The notes under the pieces were generated by a model that saw only the letters and a list, made by a program, of their open reading frames with translations, had not been told where the DNA came from and searched no databases. Source: Myxococcota bacterium (GTDB taxonomy: Bacteria; Myxococcota_A; Polyangia; Polyangiales; Polyangiaceae). From it: 39,120 nucleotides of DNA. The position numbers and the translations under genes are program-made. How positions within the stretch are numbered: position 1 is the stretch's first letter; the number at the start of each line of letters is the position of its first letter. The stretch spans positions 1 through 39,120 of the forward strand of contig JAKLDZ010000004.1 in NCBI GenBank assembly GCA_022703255.1, written 5' to 3'. Positions 1 through 7,645 of the stretch are shown piece after piece.

Positions 1-816
1 GGCGAGCTGTTCGGCCACGAGAAGGGCTCCTTCACCGGCGCGCAGTCGCGCAAGCGCGGGCTCTTCGCGCAGTCCCACGGCGGCACGCTCTTCCTCGACG
101 AGATCGGCGACATGGACCTCACCGCCCAGGCCAAGGTGCTCCGCGCCCTGCAGTCCGGGGAAATCTCCCGCGTCGGCAGCGAGCACCTCATCCATGTCGA
201 CGTCCGCGTGCTCGCTGCGACCAACAAGGACCTCGGCAAGGAGGTCGCCGCTGGTCGCTTCCGCGAGGACCTGTACTTCCGCCTCAACGTCTTCCCGATC
301 CGTTGCCCGTCCCTGCGCGAGCGTCTCGACGACGTCCGTCCCATGAGCGACGCGTTCGTGGAGGCGTTCTGCAGCGAGAACGGCCTGCGCACCAAGAAGA
401 TCGACCCCGTCGTGTACTCCGCCCTGCAGTCACGCAAGTGGCCCGGCAACGTCCGCGAGCTCAAGAACGTCATCGAGCGCGCCGCGATCCTCTCGTCGGA
501 CATCATCACCATCGCGGACCTGCCCGAGGATCCCCACGCCAACCCGTTCGAGGACGACGTCGCCGACTCCGAGCTCGACACCGGGACCGATCCGCACCTC
601 TCCGCCCACGAGACGACTGCGTCGGAGCCTCCGCGCATGGACGGCCCCCCGCGGCTCACGCTGCGCGACTTCCGGGAGCAGGCGGAGCGCAAGTACATCG
701 TGGAGACGCTGCGAGCGTTCGACTGGAACATCTCGAGGACGGCGATCGCGTTGGGAGTCGAGCGGACGAATCTGCACAAGAAGATCCGGGGCTACGGCAT
801 CGCACGCGGGGAGTAG
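1..816 (+). CDS. Sigma-54-dependent transcriptional activator, NtrC family (5' partial)
   Basis: The reading frame is open from base 1, so the N-terminus (probably a receiver or other sensor domain) lies outside the window. What remains is most of the AAA+ sigma-54 interaction domain and the DNA-binding domain. Visible are the sigma-54 contact loop as GSFTGA (usual form GAFTGA), Walker B in GGTLFLDEIGD, the sensor/arginine-finger region VRVLAATNKDL...FREDLYFRLNVFPI, and WPGNVREL of the lid. An acidic linker is followed by a Fis-type helix-turn-helix at the C-terminus (ISRTAIALGVERTNLHKKI). Such proteins use ATP hydrolysis to open promoters bound by RNA polymerase with sigma-54. coaE begins 28 bases downstream on the same strand and may be cotranscribed. 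The target genes and the input signal cannot be told from this fragment. Confidence 0.95.
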   Translation, partial: GELFGHEKGSFTGAQSRKRGLFAQSHGGTLFLDEIGDMDLTAQAKVLRALQSGEISRVGSEHLIHVDVRVLAATNKDLGKEVAAGRFREDLYFRLNVFPIRCPSLRERLDDVRPMSDAFVEAFCSENGLRTKKIDPVVYSALQSRKWPGNVRELKNVIERAAILSSDIITIADLPEDPHANPFEDDVADSELDTGTDPHLSAHETTASEPPRMDGPPRLTLRDFREQAERKYIVETLRAFDWNISRTAIALGVERTNLHKKIRGYGIARGE

Positions 817-844
817 TCGGCTTGCTCGTGAGCAGGCGGGGGAC

Positions 845-1486
845 ATGGCGCAGGCGGTGCACATCTTCGGACTGACGGGAGGCATTGCCTGCGGCAAGAG
901 CACGGTGGCCGCGTGCTTCCGGGCGCGCGGCGTGGGTGTGGTGGACGCCGACCGCGAGGCGCGCCGCGTGGTCGAGCCGGGGAGCGAAGGGCTCGCGGAG
1001 ATCGTGCGGGTCTTCGGGGAGGGCGTGCTGTCGCCCGACGGGACGCTCGATCGCAGGAAGCTCGGAGCGAGGGTATTCTCCGACGCGGCGGAGCGCCGCA
1101 AGCTCGAGGGGATCACGCACCCGCGAATCCGCGCCGCGTCGATGGAGCGCGCGAGGCAGCTCTCGGAGCTGGGGCACCGGCTCGTGGCCTATGAGGCGGC
1201 GCTGCTCGTGGAGGTGGGGCAGGCAGACGACTTCCGTCCGCTCGTGGTCGTGGTGGCAACGGAGGCGGAGCAGCTTGCCCGGCTGATGGCTCGCGACGGG
1301 ATCGACGAAGCCCAGGCCCGTGCGCGCCTCGCGGCGCAGATGCCGGTTCGAGACAAGGTCGCCGTCGCCGACCACGTGATCGACACCTCGTGCGAGCTTG
1401 CGCAGGTCCGCGAAAGAGCCGAAGCCGTGCTCGAGCGGCTATGCGACGGCTTCGGCCTGGGGCGGGGCGACCTGGGACCGCGCTAG
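845..1486 (+). CDS. coaE: Dephospho-CoA kinase
   Basis: This 213-residue protein catalyses the last step of coenzyme A synthesis, ATP-dependent phosphorylation of the 3'-hydroxyl of dephospho-CoA. The P-loop GLTGGIACGKST is near residues 9-20. The DADREAR motif that follows corresponds to the conserved DAD of CoaE, and the lid/CoA region shows ITHPRIR. The segment EAALLVE stands where most family members have a PLLFE-like motif. The length matches the family. A G-rich stretch before the ATG can serve as ribosome binding site. The gene ends three bases before the stop codon of recN on the other strand, so the two genes converge with almost no space for a terminator. Confidence 0.95.
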   Translation: MAQAVHIFGLTGGIACGKSTVAACFRARGVGVVDADREARRVVEPGSEGLAEIVRVFGEGVLSPDGTLDRRKLGARVFSDAAERRKLEGITHPRIRAASMERARQLSELGHRLVAYEAALLVEVGQADDFRPLVVVVATEAEQLARLMARDGIDEAQARARLAAQMPVRDKVAVADHVIDTSCELAQVRERAEAVLERLCDGFGLGRGDLGPR

Positions 1487-1489
1487 GGG

Positions 1490-3193
1490 TCAGTCGCGCG
1501 CAGGCCGCGCCCTCAGCAGCTCCTCGGCAGTCTGCAGGGAGGCCTGCGTGATGCGGGCTCCCGACAGCATGCGCGCCACCTCTCGCGTGCGCGCCTTGGC
1601 CGTGAGCCGTCGCACTTGCGAGGTCGCCACCTCGCCGTCCTGTGCCTTCTCCACCACGAAGTGAGCGTCGGCCAGAGCCGCAATCGGCGCCAGATGCGTG
1701 ATGCAGAAGACCTGCCGGTGGCGTGCGATGTCCGCCAGCGCGCGACCGATGCACTCCGCGATCGCCCCCCCCACCCCGGTGTCCACCTCGTCGAATACGT
1801 GCAGCCCCGCGGGCCCGTTCGACGCGAGCACGCGCTTGAGGGCGAGCAGCGCGCGAGACAGTTCGCCACCCGATGCAATCTTCCGGAGCGGACGCGGCGG
1901 GATCCCCTTGTTCGGGGCGATCAGGAACTCCACTCGATCGATCCCGTCGCGAGAGAGCCGCGCCCCGTCCACTGCAAGCGGGTCCCGGGCACCGTCGAGC
2001 GGCGCCACGTCCACCACGACCTTGGCGCTCCCCATGCCGAGTGACGACAGCTCCGCGCCGATCGCCGCGCCGAGACGCCCCGCGGCGTTCTTGCGCTGAT
2101 CGGACAACCGCCGGGCAGCCTCGGCCGCGGACGCCAGCCTGGCGCCGAGCTCTTCGCGCAGCCGCTGCAAATCGTCGTCGGCTCCCTGCAGCTCCTCGAG
2201 CTCCCGGGCGAGTCGCGCGCGCGCTTCGACGGCATCGGATTCGGTCGGGCCGTGCGTGCGCAGAAGTCGCTCGATGCGAAACAGGCGCTCCTCGACCTCG
2301 TCGAGCCGCTGGGGATCGTTCTGGATGTGCTCCACGTGCCGCGTCAGATCGCGCCCGGCCTCCTCGAGCGCGCCGAGCGCGGACTCCACCAGGGCCAGGG
2401 GCTGCCCGAACCAGGGGTCGAGCGAGGCCGAGCTGCCGAGGTCCGCCGCGATGCGACGCAGCTCGTCGCACAGGCTCGGATCGGACTCGGTGAGACGGCC
2501 AGCGGCCGACCGGGCGGCGTCGCCCAGACGAGCCGCGCTGCGCAGGCGGAGTCGCTCGGCCTTGAGCTCCTCCATCTCGCCGGCGCGCGGGGCGACGTCG
2601 TCGAGGTCCGCGAGCTGGAACCGCAGGAACGCATCCCGCTCCGAGCGCGTGCGGAGCCGCTGCTCCAGGGAAGCGACACGGGCGGCGGTCTCGTGGAGCG
2701 AGTCGTAGCAGCTCGCAACCTCGTGCTTGGGGGCGTCGAGACTCCCGAAGGCATCGAGGTAGGCGAGGTGGGTGGCCGGATCGGTGAGGGACACGCTCTC
2801 GTGTTGGGAGGCGATGTCGGCGAGATCGGGCGCGAGGGCGACGAGCTCGGCGGCCGTGCAGAGGCGGCCGTTGAGGTAGGTGCGGGAGCGTCCGGAAGCC
2901 TGGATGACGCGGCGGACGATCAGCTCGGAGCCTGACAGGACGCCGGAAGCTTCGAGGCGGTGCAGGACGGCGGGGGAATCGGAGATGTCGAACAGGGCCT
3001 CGACCTCGGCCTCGTCGGAGCCTGGCCGGATCTGGTCCGGGCTCGCGCGGCCGCCGAGCACGAGGTTCAGGGCTCCGACGATCACGGACTTGCCCGCGCC
3101 GGTTTCTCCGGTGAGGGCATTGAAGCCGGGCTCGAGGGTGATTTCGAGGCGGGACAGCAGCAGCAGGTCGCGAACGCGCAGCTCACAAAGCAT
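1490..3193 (-). CDS. recN: DNA repair protein RecN
   Basis: RecN is an SMC-like ATPase acting in double-strand break repair. The 567-residue protein starting MLCELRVRDL has Walker A (GETGAGKS, about residues 29-36), a long central coiled-coil region, the ABC signature SGGELSR (about 441-447), Walker B in HVFDEVDTGVGG and the H-loop ITH. The reading frame stays open far upstream on this strand, but that extension is low-complexity antisense to the basic-tail gene. The family-typical N-terminus fixes the start at 3193. No Shine-Dalgarno sequence precedes it, and a candidate promoter lies so close that the transcript would have almost no leader. The gene diverges from the pseudo-Fic gene. Confidence 0.96.
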   Translation of the reverse strand: MLCELRVRDLLLLSRLEITLEPGFNALTGETGAGKSVIVGALNLVLGGRASPDQIRPGSDEAEVEALFDISDSPAVLHRLEASGVLSGSELIVRRVIQASGRSRTYLNGRLCTAAELVALAPDLADIASQHESVSLTDPATHLAYLDAFGSLDAPKHEVASCYDSLHETAARVASLEQRLRTRSERDAFLRFQLADLDDVAPRAGEMEELKAERLRLRSAARLGDAARSAAGRLTESDPSLCDELRRIAADLGSSASLDPWFGQPLALVESALGALEEAGRDLTRHVEHIQNDPQRLDEVEERLFRIERLLRTHGPTESDAVEARARLARELEELQGADDDLQRLREELGARLASAAEAARRLSDQRKNAAGRLGAAIGAELSSLGMGSAKVVVDVAPLDGARDPLAVDGARLSRDGIDRVEFLIAPNKGIPPRPLRKIASGGELSRALLALKRVLASNGPAGLHVFDEVDTGVGGAIAECIGRALADIARHRQVFCITHLAPIAALADAHFVVEKAQDGEVATSQVRRLTAKARTREVARMLSGARITQASLQTAEELLRARPARD

Positions 3194-3203
3194 GGGGCGC
3201 GCC

Positions 3204-3232
3204 AGAATTCGGGGGGACCGCGGCCAAGTCAA
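3204..3232 (-). promoter_or_regulatory. Candidate recN promoter, near-leaderless
   Basis: On the minus strand TTGACT (3232-3227) and AATTCT (3209-3204) are separated by 17 bases. The -10 ends 10 bases before the recN ATG, so transcription would begin only a few bases upstream of the start codon. This rests on motif reading alone. Confidence 0.4.
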
Positions 3233-3256
3233 GGGGCAGCTTTGTTCGTGAAGCGG

Positions 3257-3275
3257 CGTCACGGATACGTCACGG
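3257..3275. promoter_or_regulatory. Direct repeat CGTCACGG, possible operator
   Basis: Two exact copies of CGTCACGG (3257-3264 and 3268-3275) are separated by ATA, giving an 11-bp period of about one helical turn. The pair ends four bases before a candidate -35 element for the pseudo-Fic gene and lies in its divergent intergenic region with recN. This is a typical arrangement for a dimeric regulator binding one face of the helix; the regulator is unknown. Confidence 0.4.
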
Positions 3276-3279
3276 CTTC

Positions 3280-3309
3280 TTGACGCGCGAGGTGCCGGGG
3301 AACTAGTGT
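3280..3309 (+). promoter_or_regulatory. Candidate promoter of the pseudo-Fic gene
   Basis: TTGACG (3280-3285) is followed after 18 bases by TAGTGT (3304-3309). Transcription would begin near 3316, downstream of the GTG codon at 3306. That supports the ATG at 3396 as the real start of the gene. Confidence 0.4.
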
Positions 3310-3395
3310 CGCCTCGCGGCGGCGTTGTATCGGCTGATCCGGTCGCCGTCGGAAATACACCGAAGAACACTGGCCTTCCAACCCCGGCATCGTCC

Positions 3396-5168
3396 ATGGC
3401 GGTTCGCAAAGCTCGCAAATCCCCCCCGAAACGACCCACGGCCAAAAAAGCGGCCCGGACCGCAACCAGGTCGAGCAAGCGCCCGAAGCCGGCGCGCGCG
3501 AAGGCCGAGAAGCCGCGCAAGAAGAAGCCCGCGGCGCCTGCGCGCAAGAAGCCCGCGGCGAAGCCGGCCAAGGCCAAGAAGAGCGCTCGCCCGAAGGCCA
3601 AGGCTCCGGTGCGCAAGGCCAAGGCTCCGGTGCGCAAGGCCAAGGCTCCGGTGCGCAAGGCCAAGGCTCCGGTGCGCAAGGCCAAGGCTCCGACGCGCGT
3701 CACGCGGAAGCCGACCCGAGCTCCCGCTCGCGGGAAGAAGCCGCTGGCTGCGCGCAAGCCGCAGCGCCTCGCGGACCTGCGGGAAGAGCGCCGCAAGCGA
3801 CGTCTCGCGGAGAAGGAGTCGCGCCGCGCGCAGAAGCTCAAGGCCGAGAAGCTCAAGGCCGAGAAGAGACTGAAGGCCGAGAGGCTCAAGGCCGAGCAGA
3901 GGCTCAAGGCCGAGAAGAAGCTCAAGGCCGAGAGGATCCTGGCCGAGAAGAGGGTCAGGGCCGAGCGGATCAAGGCCGAGAAGAAAGCCCGGATCGACAG
4001 GATCAAGGCCGAGAAGAAGGCCAAGGTCGAGAAGCTCAAGGCAGACAAGCAGGCCAAGGTCGAGAAGCTCAAGGCCGACAAGCAGCGCGAGGCCGAGAAG
4101 CGCGAGGCCGAACGGCAGCAGGCCACTGCCTCCAAGAAGGCCGAGCAGGCTTCGCGCGAGAAGGACAAGGCCGGACCGTCGTCCCTGCAGCGCCCCTCCC
4201 GTCCGGGCGCCCTGTTGGACCGCAAGTCAACCCCCGGCGCCGCCAAGACACCGTCCGGGAAAACCGCGCCGCCGCCGAAGGGCGGATCGGGTGCACCGCC
4301 GCGCCGCGAGTCGGAACGTCCGACGACGGGCAAGTCGCAGCCCCCCGGTCGGATGCGTGCACCGTTGATGCGCGCGCCCGCGGTCGTGATTCCGAAGGAG
4401 CCGCCGCGACCGCCGATCGAGGAGCGGGCGACCACGGTGGAGAAGCGCCTGCAGGAGCAGCCACCGGAGGTTCTCCGGGAGTACGAGGAGCGGCTGTTCA
4501 TGTCGTGGATCCACCACGACAGCGCGCTGGAAGGTGTGGTGTACACGTTCCAGGAGCTGCAGATGGCCGTGGACCCGGCGATCACGGTGGTGCCGGACTC
4601 CAGCATCCAGCCGATCTGCGACGAGATCCGGCGTCACAAGCAGGCGATCGACTTCGTGCGAGAGCAGGCGAAGCTCAAGGAGCCGGTGAGCGCCGATCTG
4701 GTCAAGCGGATCTACCTGTTGCTGCACCCGGAAGAGGGGGATCTGAAGACGGTCAAGTACCGCAAGGACATCCCGCAGCACCGTCTGTACTTCCACGAGT
4801 ACGCGGCGCCCGACAAGATCGCGTACGGGGTGCGGCAGGTGGTGGAGTGGATCAACGATCCGGAGACGGCGCGGACGCGCGGTGCGCTGCGGATCGCGGC
4901 GCGAGCGCACTACGACTTCATCCGCATCTTCCCCTTCCAGAGCGACAGCGGGAAGGTGGCGCGGCTGCTGATGAACTACGTGCTGATGCTCGCGGGGTTC
5001 CCGCCGGCGATCATCCATTCGACGGAGCGGCAGCGCTACTACGAGGCGTTGAAGGGCTCTCCGTTGGCGATCCTCCACATGGTGACCGAAGCGCTCGAGA
5101 ACTCGGTGGCGAGCATCGAGAAGTTCCTCAACGAGCGCGCGACCCGCGTCCGCTCATTCGTCTCCTGA
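3396..5168 (+). CDS. Histone-H1-like basic tail fused to a degenerate Fic domain
   Basis: The protein has about 590 residues from the ATG at 3396 (MAVRKARKSPPKRP). An in-frame GTG at 3306 would add 30 non-basic residues but lies inside the candidate promoter. Residues 1-120 are Lys/Ala/Pro/Arg-rich like eukaryotic histone H1 tails, with KAKAPVR repeats. Residues 145-245 form a charged LKAEK-type helix with mixed 5- and 6-residue spacing, suggesting a single alpha-helix or coiled coil. A Pro/Ser-rich linker follows. The C-terminal 210 residues resemble Fic proteins: the inhibitory-helix motif SALEG (about 376) and, at about 512-523, FPFQSDSGKVAR followed by LLMNYVLMLAGFPP. Active Fic enzymes have HPFxDGNGR here, so the catalytic His is Phe and the D, G and N are also changed. 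AMP transfer is therefore unlikely. DNA or RNA binding is inferred from charge only. Confidence 0.85.
   Translation: MAVRKARKSPPKRPTAKKAARTATRSSKRPKPARAKAEKPRKKKPAAPARKKPAAKPAKAKKSARPKAKAPVRKAKAPVRKAKAPVRKAKAPVRKAKAPTRVTRKPTRAPARGKKPLAARKPQRLADLREERRKRRLAEKESRRAQKLKAEKLKAEKRLKAERLKAEQRLKAEKKLKAERILAEKRVRAERIKAEKKARIDRIKAEKKAKVEKLKADKQAKVEKLKADKQREAEKREAERQQATASKKAEQASREKDKAGPSSLQRPSRPGALLDRKSTPGAAKTPSGKTAPPPKGGSGAPPRRESERPTTGKSQPPGRMRAPLMRAPAVVIPKEPPRPPIEERATTVEKRLQEQPPEVLREYEERLFMSWIHHDSALEGVVYTFQELQMAVDPAITVVPDSSIQPICDEIRRHKQAIDFVREQAKLKEPVSADLVKRIYLLLHPEEGDLKTVKYRKDIPQHRLYFHEYAAPDKIAYGVRQVVEWINDPETARTRGALRIAARAHYDFIRIFPFQSDSGKVARLLMNYVLMLAGFPPAIIHSTERQRYYEALKGSPLAILHMVTEALENSVASIEKFLNERATRVRSFVS
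3600..3683 (+). repeat. Four perfect 21-bp tandem repeats
   Basis: The unit AAGGCTCCGGTGCGCAAGGC plus C (21 bp) occurs four times without mismatch (3600-3620, 3621-3641, 3642-3662, 3663-3683), with partial copies on both sides. It encodes KAPVRKA in the basic tail. Identity even at third codon positions points to recent expansion by slippage or unequal crossing-over. Confidence 0.95.
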
Positions 5169-5223
5169 CACCTCTTCCCTGCACGTGTCCGCGTGGAAAA
5201 CAGTCACCGACCCCACGGAACGC

Positions 5224-5252
5224 TTGACAAGTAGTCCCCATTGCGTCAGGTT
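5224..5252 (+). promoter_or_regulatory. Candidate rpmB promoter
   Basis: A perfect -35 hexamer TTGACA (5224-5229) lies 17 bases before CAGGTT (5247-5252), a weak -10. It sits in the 130-base gap between the pseudo-Fic gene and rpmB, so rpmB could be transcribed independently. Confidence 0.4.
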
Positions 5253-5298
5253 CTGCCCCCTTCCCGGCGGACCCCGCCGGCAACCAGGATCACGAAAT

Positions 5299-5523
5299 AT
5301 GGCTCGCAGCGAAATCACCGGTAAGCGCCGCCTCCTGGCGAACAACGTCTCGCACTCGAACATCAAGACCAAGCGTTGGCAGATGGCCAACGTGCAGGAG
5401 CGGAGGCTCTGGGTGCCCGAGCTCAATCGCTTCGTGCGTCTCCACGTGACCACCCGTGACCTGCGCTCCATCGATCGCATGGGCCTGCTGGCGTACGTCA
5501 AGAAGTACGGCCTCCAGGACTAG
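5299..5523 (+). CDS. rpmB: 50S ribosomal protein L28
   Basis: This is a 74-residue basic protein of the large ribosomal subunit. Family features are ITGKRRLLANNVSHSNIKTKRW at the N-terminus (compare VTGKRP...NNRSHA), the central NVQERRLWVPE and RFVRLHVTTRDLRSIDRMG. There are no cysteines, so this is the zinc-free form. The ATG at 5299 follows an AGGA sequence; in-frame codons further upstream add a segment foreign to L28. A strong hairpin follows the stop codon. The gene stands alone here and not next to rpmG or other ribosomal genes. Confidence 0.93.
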   Translation: MARSEITGKRRLLANNVSHSNIKTKRWQMANVQERRLWVPELNRFVRLHVTTRDLRSIDRMGLLAYVKKYGLQD

Positions 5524-5543
5524 CTCCCCGCGCTCGCACCCAC

Positions 5544-5574
5544 GCCACGCGACGCCCCACGGCGTCGCGTTGGC
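5544..5574. terminator. Hairpin terminator between rpmB and the convergent GGT-like gene
   Basis: A perfect 10-bp stem ACGCGACGCC/GGCGTCGCGT with loop CCAC (5547-5570) extends through GCC/GGC with a one-base bulge. It begins about 20 bases after the rpmB stop and lies between two convergent genes, so it could serve both. No T-tract follows on either strand, as is frequent in GC-rich genomes. Confidence 0.65.
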
Positions 5575-5674
5575 TATTCCATCCTCCCGTTCCCGCCTCG
5601 CACGCGCCGTCGAACCGTTCGTGATCCGACACGTTCGGCCACGCTGCTTGCGCGGTCGCCGTCGCGCGCACGAC

Positions 5675-6697
5675 TCAGAGGGAGAACTGAAGGGTCCTGG
5701 GGGCGGTCGTGGAAGACGAAGGACGAATGATCGCGAGCGCAGCCCGGGCGCCGAGGGCCGACGCCTGGCGGCGCAGCCACTGATCGAACTCGAGGCTCTC
5801 GCGCAGCGCGGGGTCGGCAAGCTCGTCGGTGAAGTCCTTCGCGGAGTCGATCGCGATGGCTGCGAGCGGCAGCGTCGAGTCGAGCATCATGGCGACGGGG
5901 GCCGGTACGGGCACGGGCGTCCCGGGGGAGACGCGCGGGACGCCGCGCATGACGGGGACAGCGATTCGCGGGGCGGCGAGCTGCAGGGGCTCGACGGCGA
6001 CCGGAGAGGGGTCGAGGGCGACATGGAGCACGGCCAGCACGGCCGAGGAGTCGCAGACGCAAGCGAGCAACGAGCGCAGCTCGAAGGGCGGCTCCACGGG
6101 GGCGTCGCGAAGCAGCAGTGCCCCGCGCTGCTCGTGCGGACGTCCGACGCACGCCGAGGCGTGCTCGAGGTCCTCGAGGGTCAGGTTGCCGCCTTGCGGC
6201 CTGCCGGCGACGTCGAGCAAGGGGCGGGCAAAAGACGGCTCTCGCACCGCCACGGGCCCTACTGCACCCACGCGCTTGAGCAGGCTCGCGCGCACGGAGG
6301 CGCCGGCCGCCTGGGCCATCCGGGAAGCCATGGTGGCGATCTCGCCCAGGGAGATGCGGCCGTCCTGCGCATGCGCCGCGGCAATGGCCGCGATGGATCC
6401 GGGTGCACCCACGCGTGCAGCGTCGGGAACCGGCGTGTCACGCTGGAAGCCCCGGGGCCTGGGCACACCGCGCCCCGGCTGCAGCACCGAACCGTCATAC
6501 GCGTGAAGCCCCACCCCCGGGCCCGCGACCATCAAGTGCAACGGAGCAAGCAGCGCATCCGGAAAGACCGCAGCCGCTGCGAACCACGCGGCGATGCACG
6601 CGTCGGCAGCGGAGCCCCCCTTCTGCAGAACCGCCGTGGCCAGGTCGGCCATCCGGCCGTCGGACGCGACGGCTCCGGACGCTCCGCGGGCAGTCAT
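5675..6697 (-). CDS. Short gamma-glutamyltransferase-like protein, probably without the catalytic subunit
   Basis: The 340-residue product resembles the N-terminal part of the gamma-glutamyltransferase (GGT) family. Near the N-terminus it reads VASDGRMADLATAVLQKGG followed by SAADACIAA, matching the family pattern 'ASxxxLAxxAGxxVLxxGGNAVDAAVA'. Later come GAPGSIAAIAAAH (like GVPG...A) and GGNLTLEDLE. Full GGT proteins are about 550 residues and mature by cleavage at a Thr that becomes the nucleophile. I see no TTH-type cleavage site and no glycine-rich GGIGGGG segment, so enzyme activity is doubtful. No signal peptide is evident. Its ATG overlaps the stop of the DUF72 gene (ATGA), indicating translational coupling. 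The family call is moderate; the C-terminal third is unrecognised. Confidence 0.6.
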   Translation of the reverse strand: MTARGASGAVASDGRMADLATAVLQKGGSAADACIAAWFAAAAVFPDALLAPLHLMVAGPGVGLHAYDGSVLQPGRGVPRPRGFQRDTPVPDAARVGAPGSIAAIAAAHAQDGRISLGEIATMASRMAQAAGASVRASLLKRVGAVGPVAVREPSFARPLLDVAGRPQGGNLTLEDLEHASACVGRPHEQRGALLLRDAPVEPPFELRSLLACVCDSSAVLAVLHVALDPSPVAVEPLQLAAPRIAVPVMRGVPRVSPGTPVPVPAPVAMMLDSTLPLAAIAIDSAKDFTDELADPALRESLEFDQWLRRQASALGARAALAIIRPSSSTTAPRTLQFSL

Positions 6698-7413
6698 TCC
6701 TGCTCCTCGTCCTCTGCGGCGAGAGGCATCGCGGCCGCGCGCTGACGCGGCGCGCGCGGGCTCGACGCGTCGCCGTGGAGGAGCGCCTCGCGCACGGAAC
6801 GGGCCACCTGCACCGCGCCGTCGGTCTCGATGACCACGAACACGTCGCGTCGCCCGCGCAGGCTCTCCACGACCGCGTCGAGACGACGCGCCGACAGCCT
6901 GCGGCTGTCTCCGAGGCCGCGAAGCCGCGTGTAGGCGACGGAGCCCGGAGCGAGCGGCTCGCGAGCGGCGTCACCGACCAGCACGACCTTGCAGGCAGCG
7001 GCGACGGCGCGAGCGTCTTCGAGCTCCCACAGGCCCGAGGGTTCCCACGCGATGCGCACGACATCGTTCGGGATACGACCTATCAGCTCCTGAAGCTTCT
7101 TGCGGTTCGAGGTCGTCGGCGTGACCGACGGCGGCGTAGCCACGAGCATGACAGGAGACTGCAGGATGCGCGCGACCTCGAGGGAATGCTCGAGGGCCTG
7201 GGAGGCAGCGCGGTCGCCGCGCAGCTCGCCGACGATCGGGGGCAGCACGACGCTGAACACGAAGGCGGCGGGGACCGACTCGCGCCACTTCTTCAGCACG
7301 CTGGGACGGATGGGAGCCGCCGGGTCGGGGCGGACTTCAACGAGGTCGAAGCGCTTCGCGTACAGGTCGAGGCGCCCCAGCACCGATCTTCTGCCAATGT
7401 TCACGCGGGCCAT
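6694..7413 (-). CDS. DUF72 (YecE-like) domain protein, shortened
   Basis: The product has about 239 residues. The DUF72 fold (TIM-barrel-like, function unproven) is suggested by VLKKWRESVPAAFVFSVVLPP, by PVMLVATPPS in place of the usual LFQLPPS, by the central RIAWEPSGLW and by the C-terminal VAYTRLRGLG...DVFVVIETDGA. The usual N-terminal segment with GTSGW and W..FYP, which forms part of the presumed active site, is reduced to a short stretch (VNIGRRSVLGRLDLYAKRF). The ATG at 7413 is preferred over one at 7434, since only 7413 has an AAGG at workable distance. The gene is coupled by ATGA to the GGT-like gene and ends with an acidic tail (AAEDEEQE). Confidence 0.75.
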   Translation of the reverse strand: MARVNIGRRSVLGRLDLYAKRFDLVEVRPDPAAPIRPSVLKKWRESVPAAFVFSVVLPPIVGELRGDRAASQALEHSLEVARILQSPVMLVATPPSVTPTTSNRKKLQELIGRIPNDVVRIAWEPSGLWELEDARAVAAACKVVLVGDAAREPLAPGSVAYTRLRGLGDSRRLSARRLDAVVESLRGRRDVFVVIETDGAVQVARSVREALLHGDASSPRAPRQRAAAMPLAAEDEEQE

Positions 7414-7645
7414 GGGGGGAGAGCCTTTTGCCATCCCTTCGAGCGGAGCGAAAGGGGAAGACGACACGATCGCCGCGGGAAGGCGATCACGATATCGGAC
7501 CGGGCGGTGCGGACAGCAAGCCGCAGCGCCGGAGAGCGGCTTCGAAGGGCTTCGATGCTCGTCATTTGCGCGCGGGACGCAACACGAGGAGGGAGATCCG
7601 GGAGTCCCCGGGCACACGACCTTGGACGAACGGAGACGGGAAGGA

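Noticed and set aside
3595-3700. The 21-bp array as a CRISPR
   Set aside because: The copies are directly adjacent without spacers and lie in frame inside a coding region.
3194-4606. N-terminal extension of recN by about 470 residues
   Set aside because: The extension is Ser/Arg/Leu/Phe low-complexity, antisense to the basic-tail repeats. RecN homologues start at MLCELRV.
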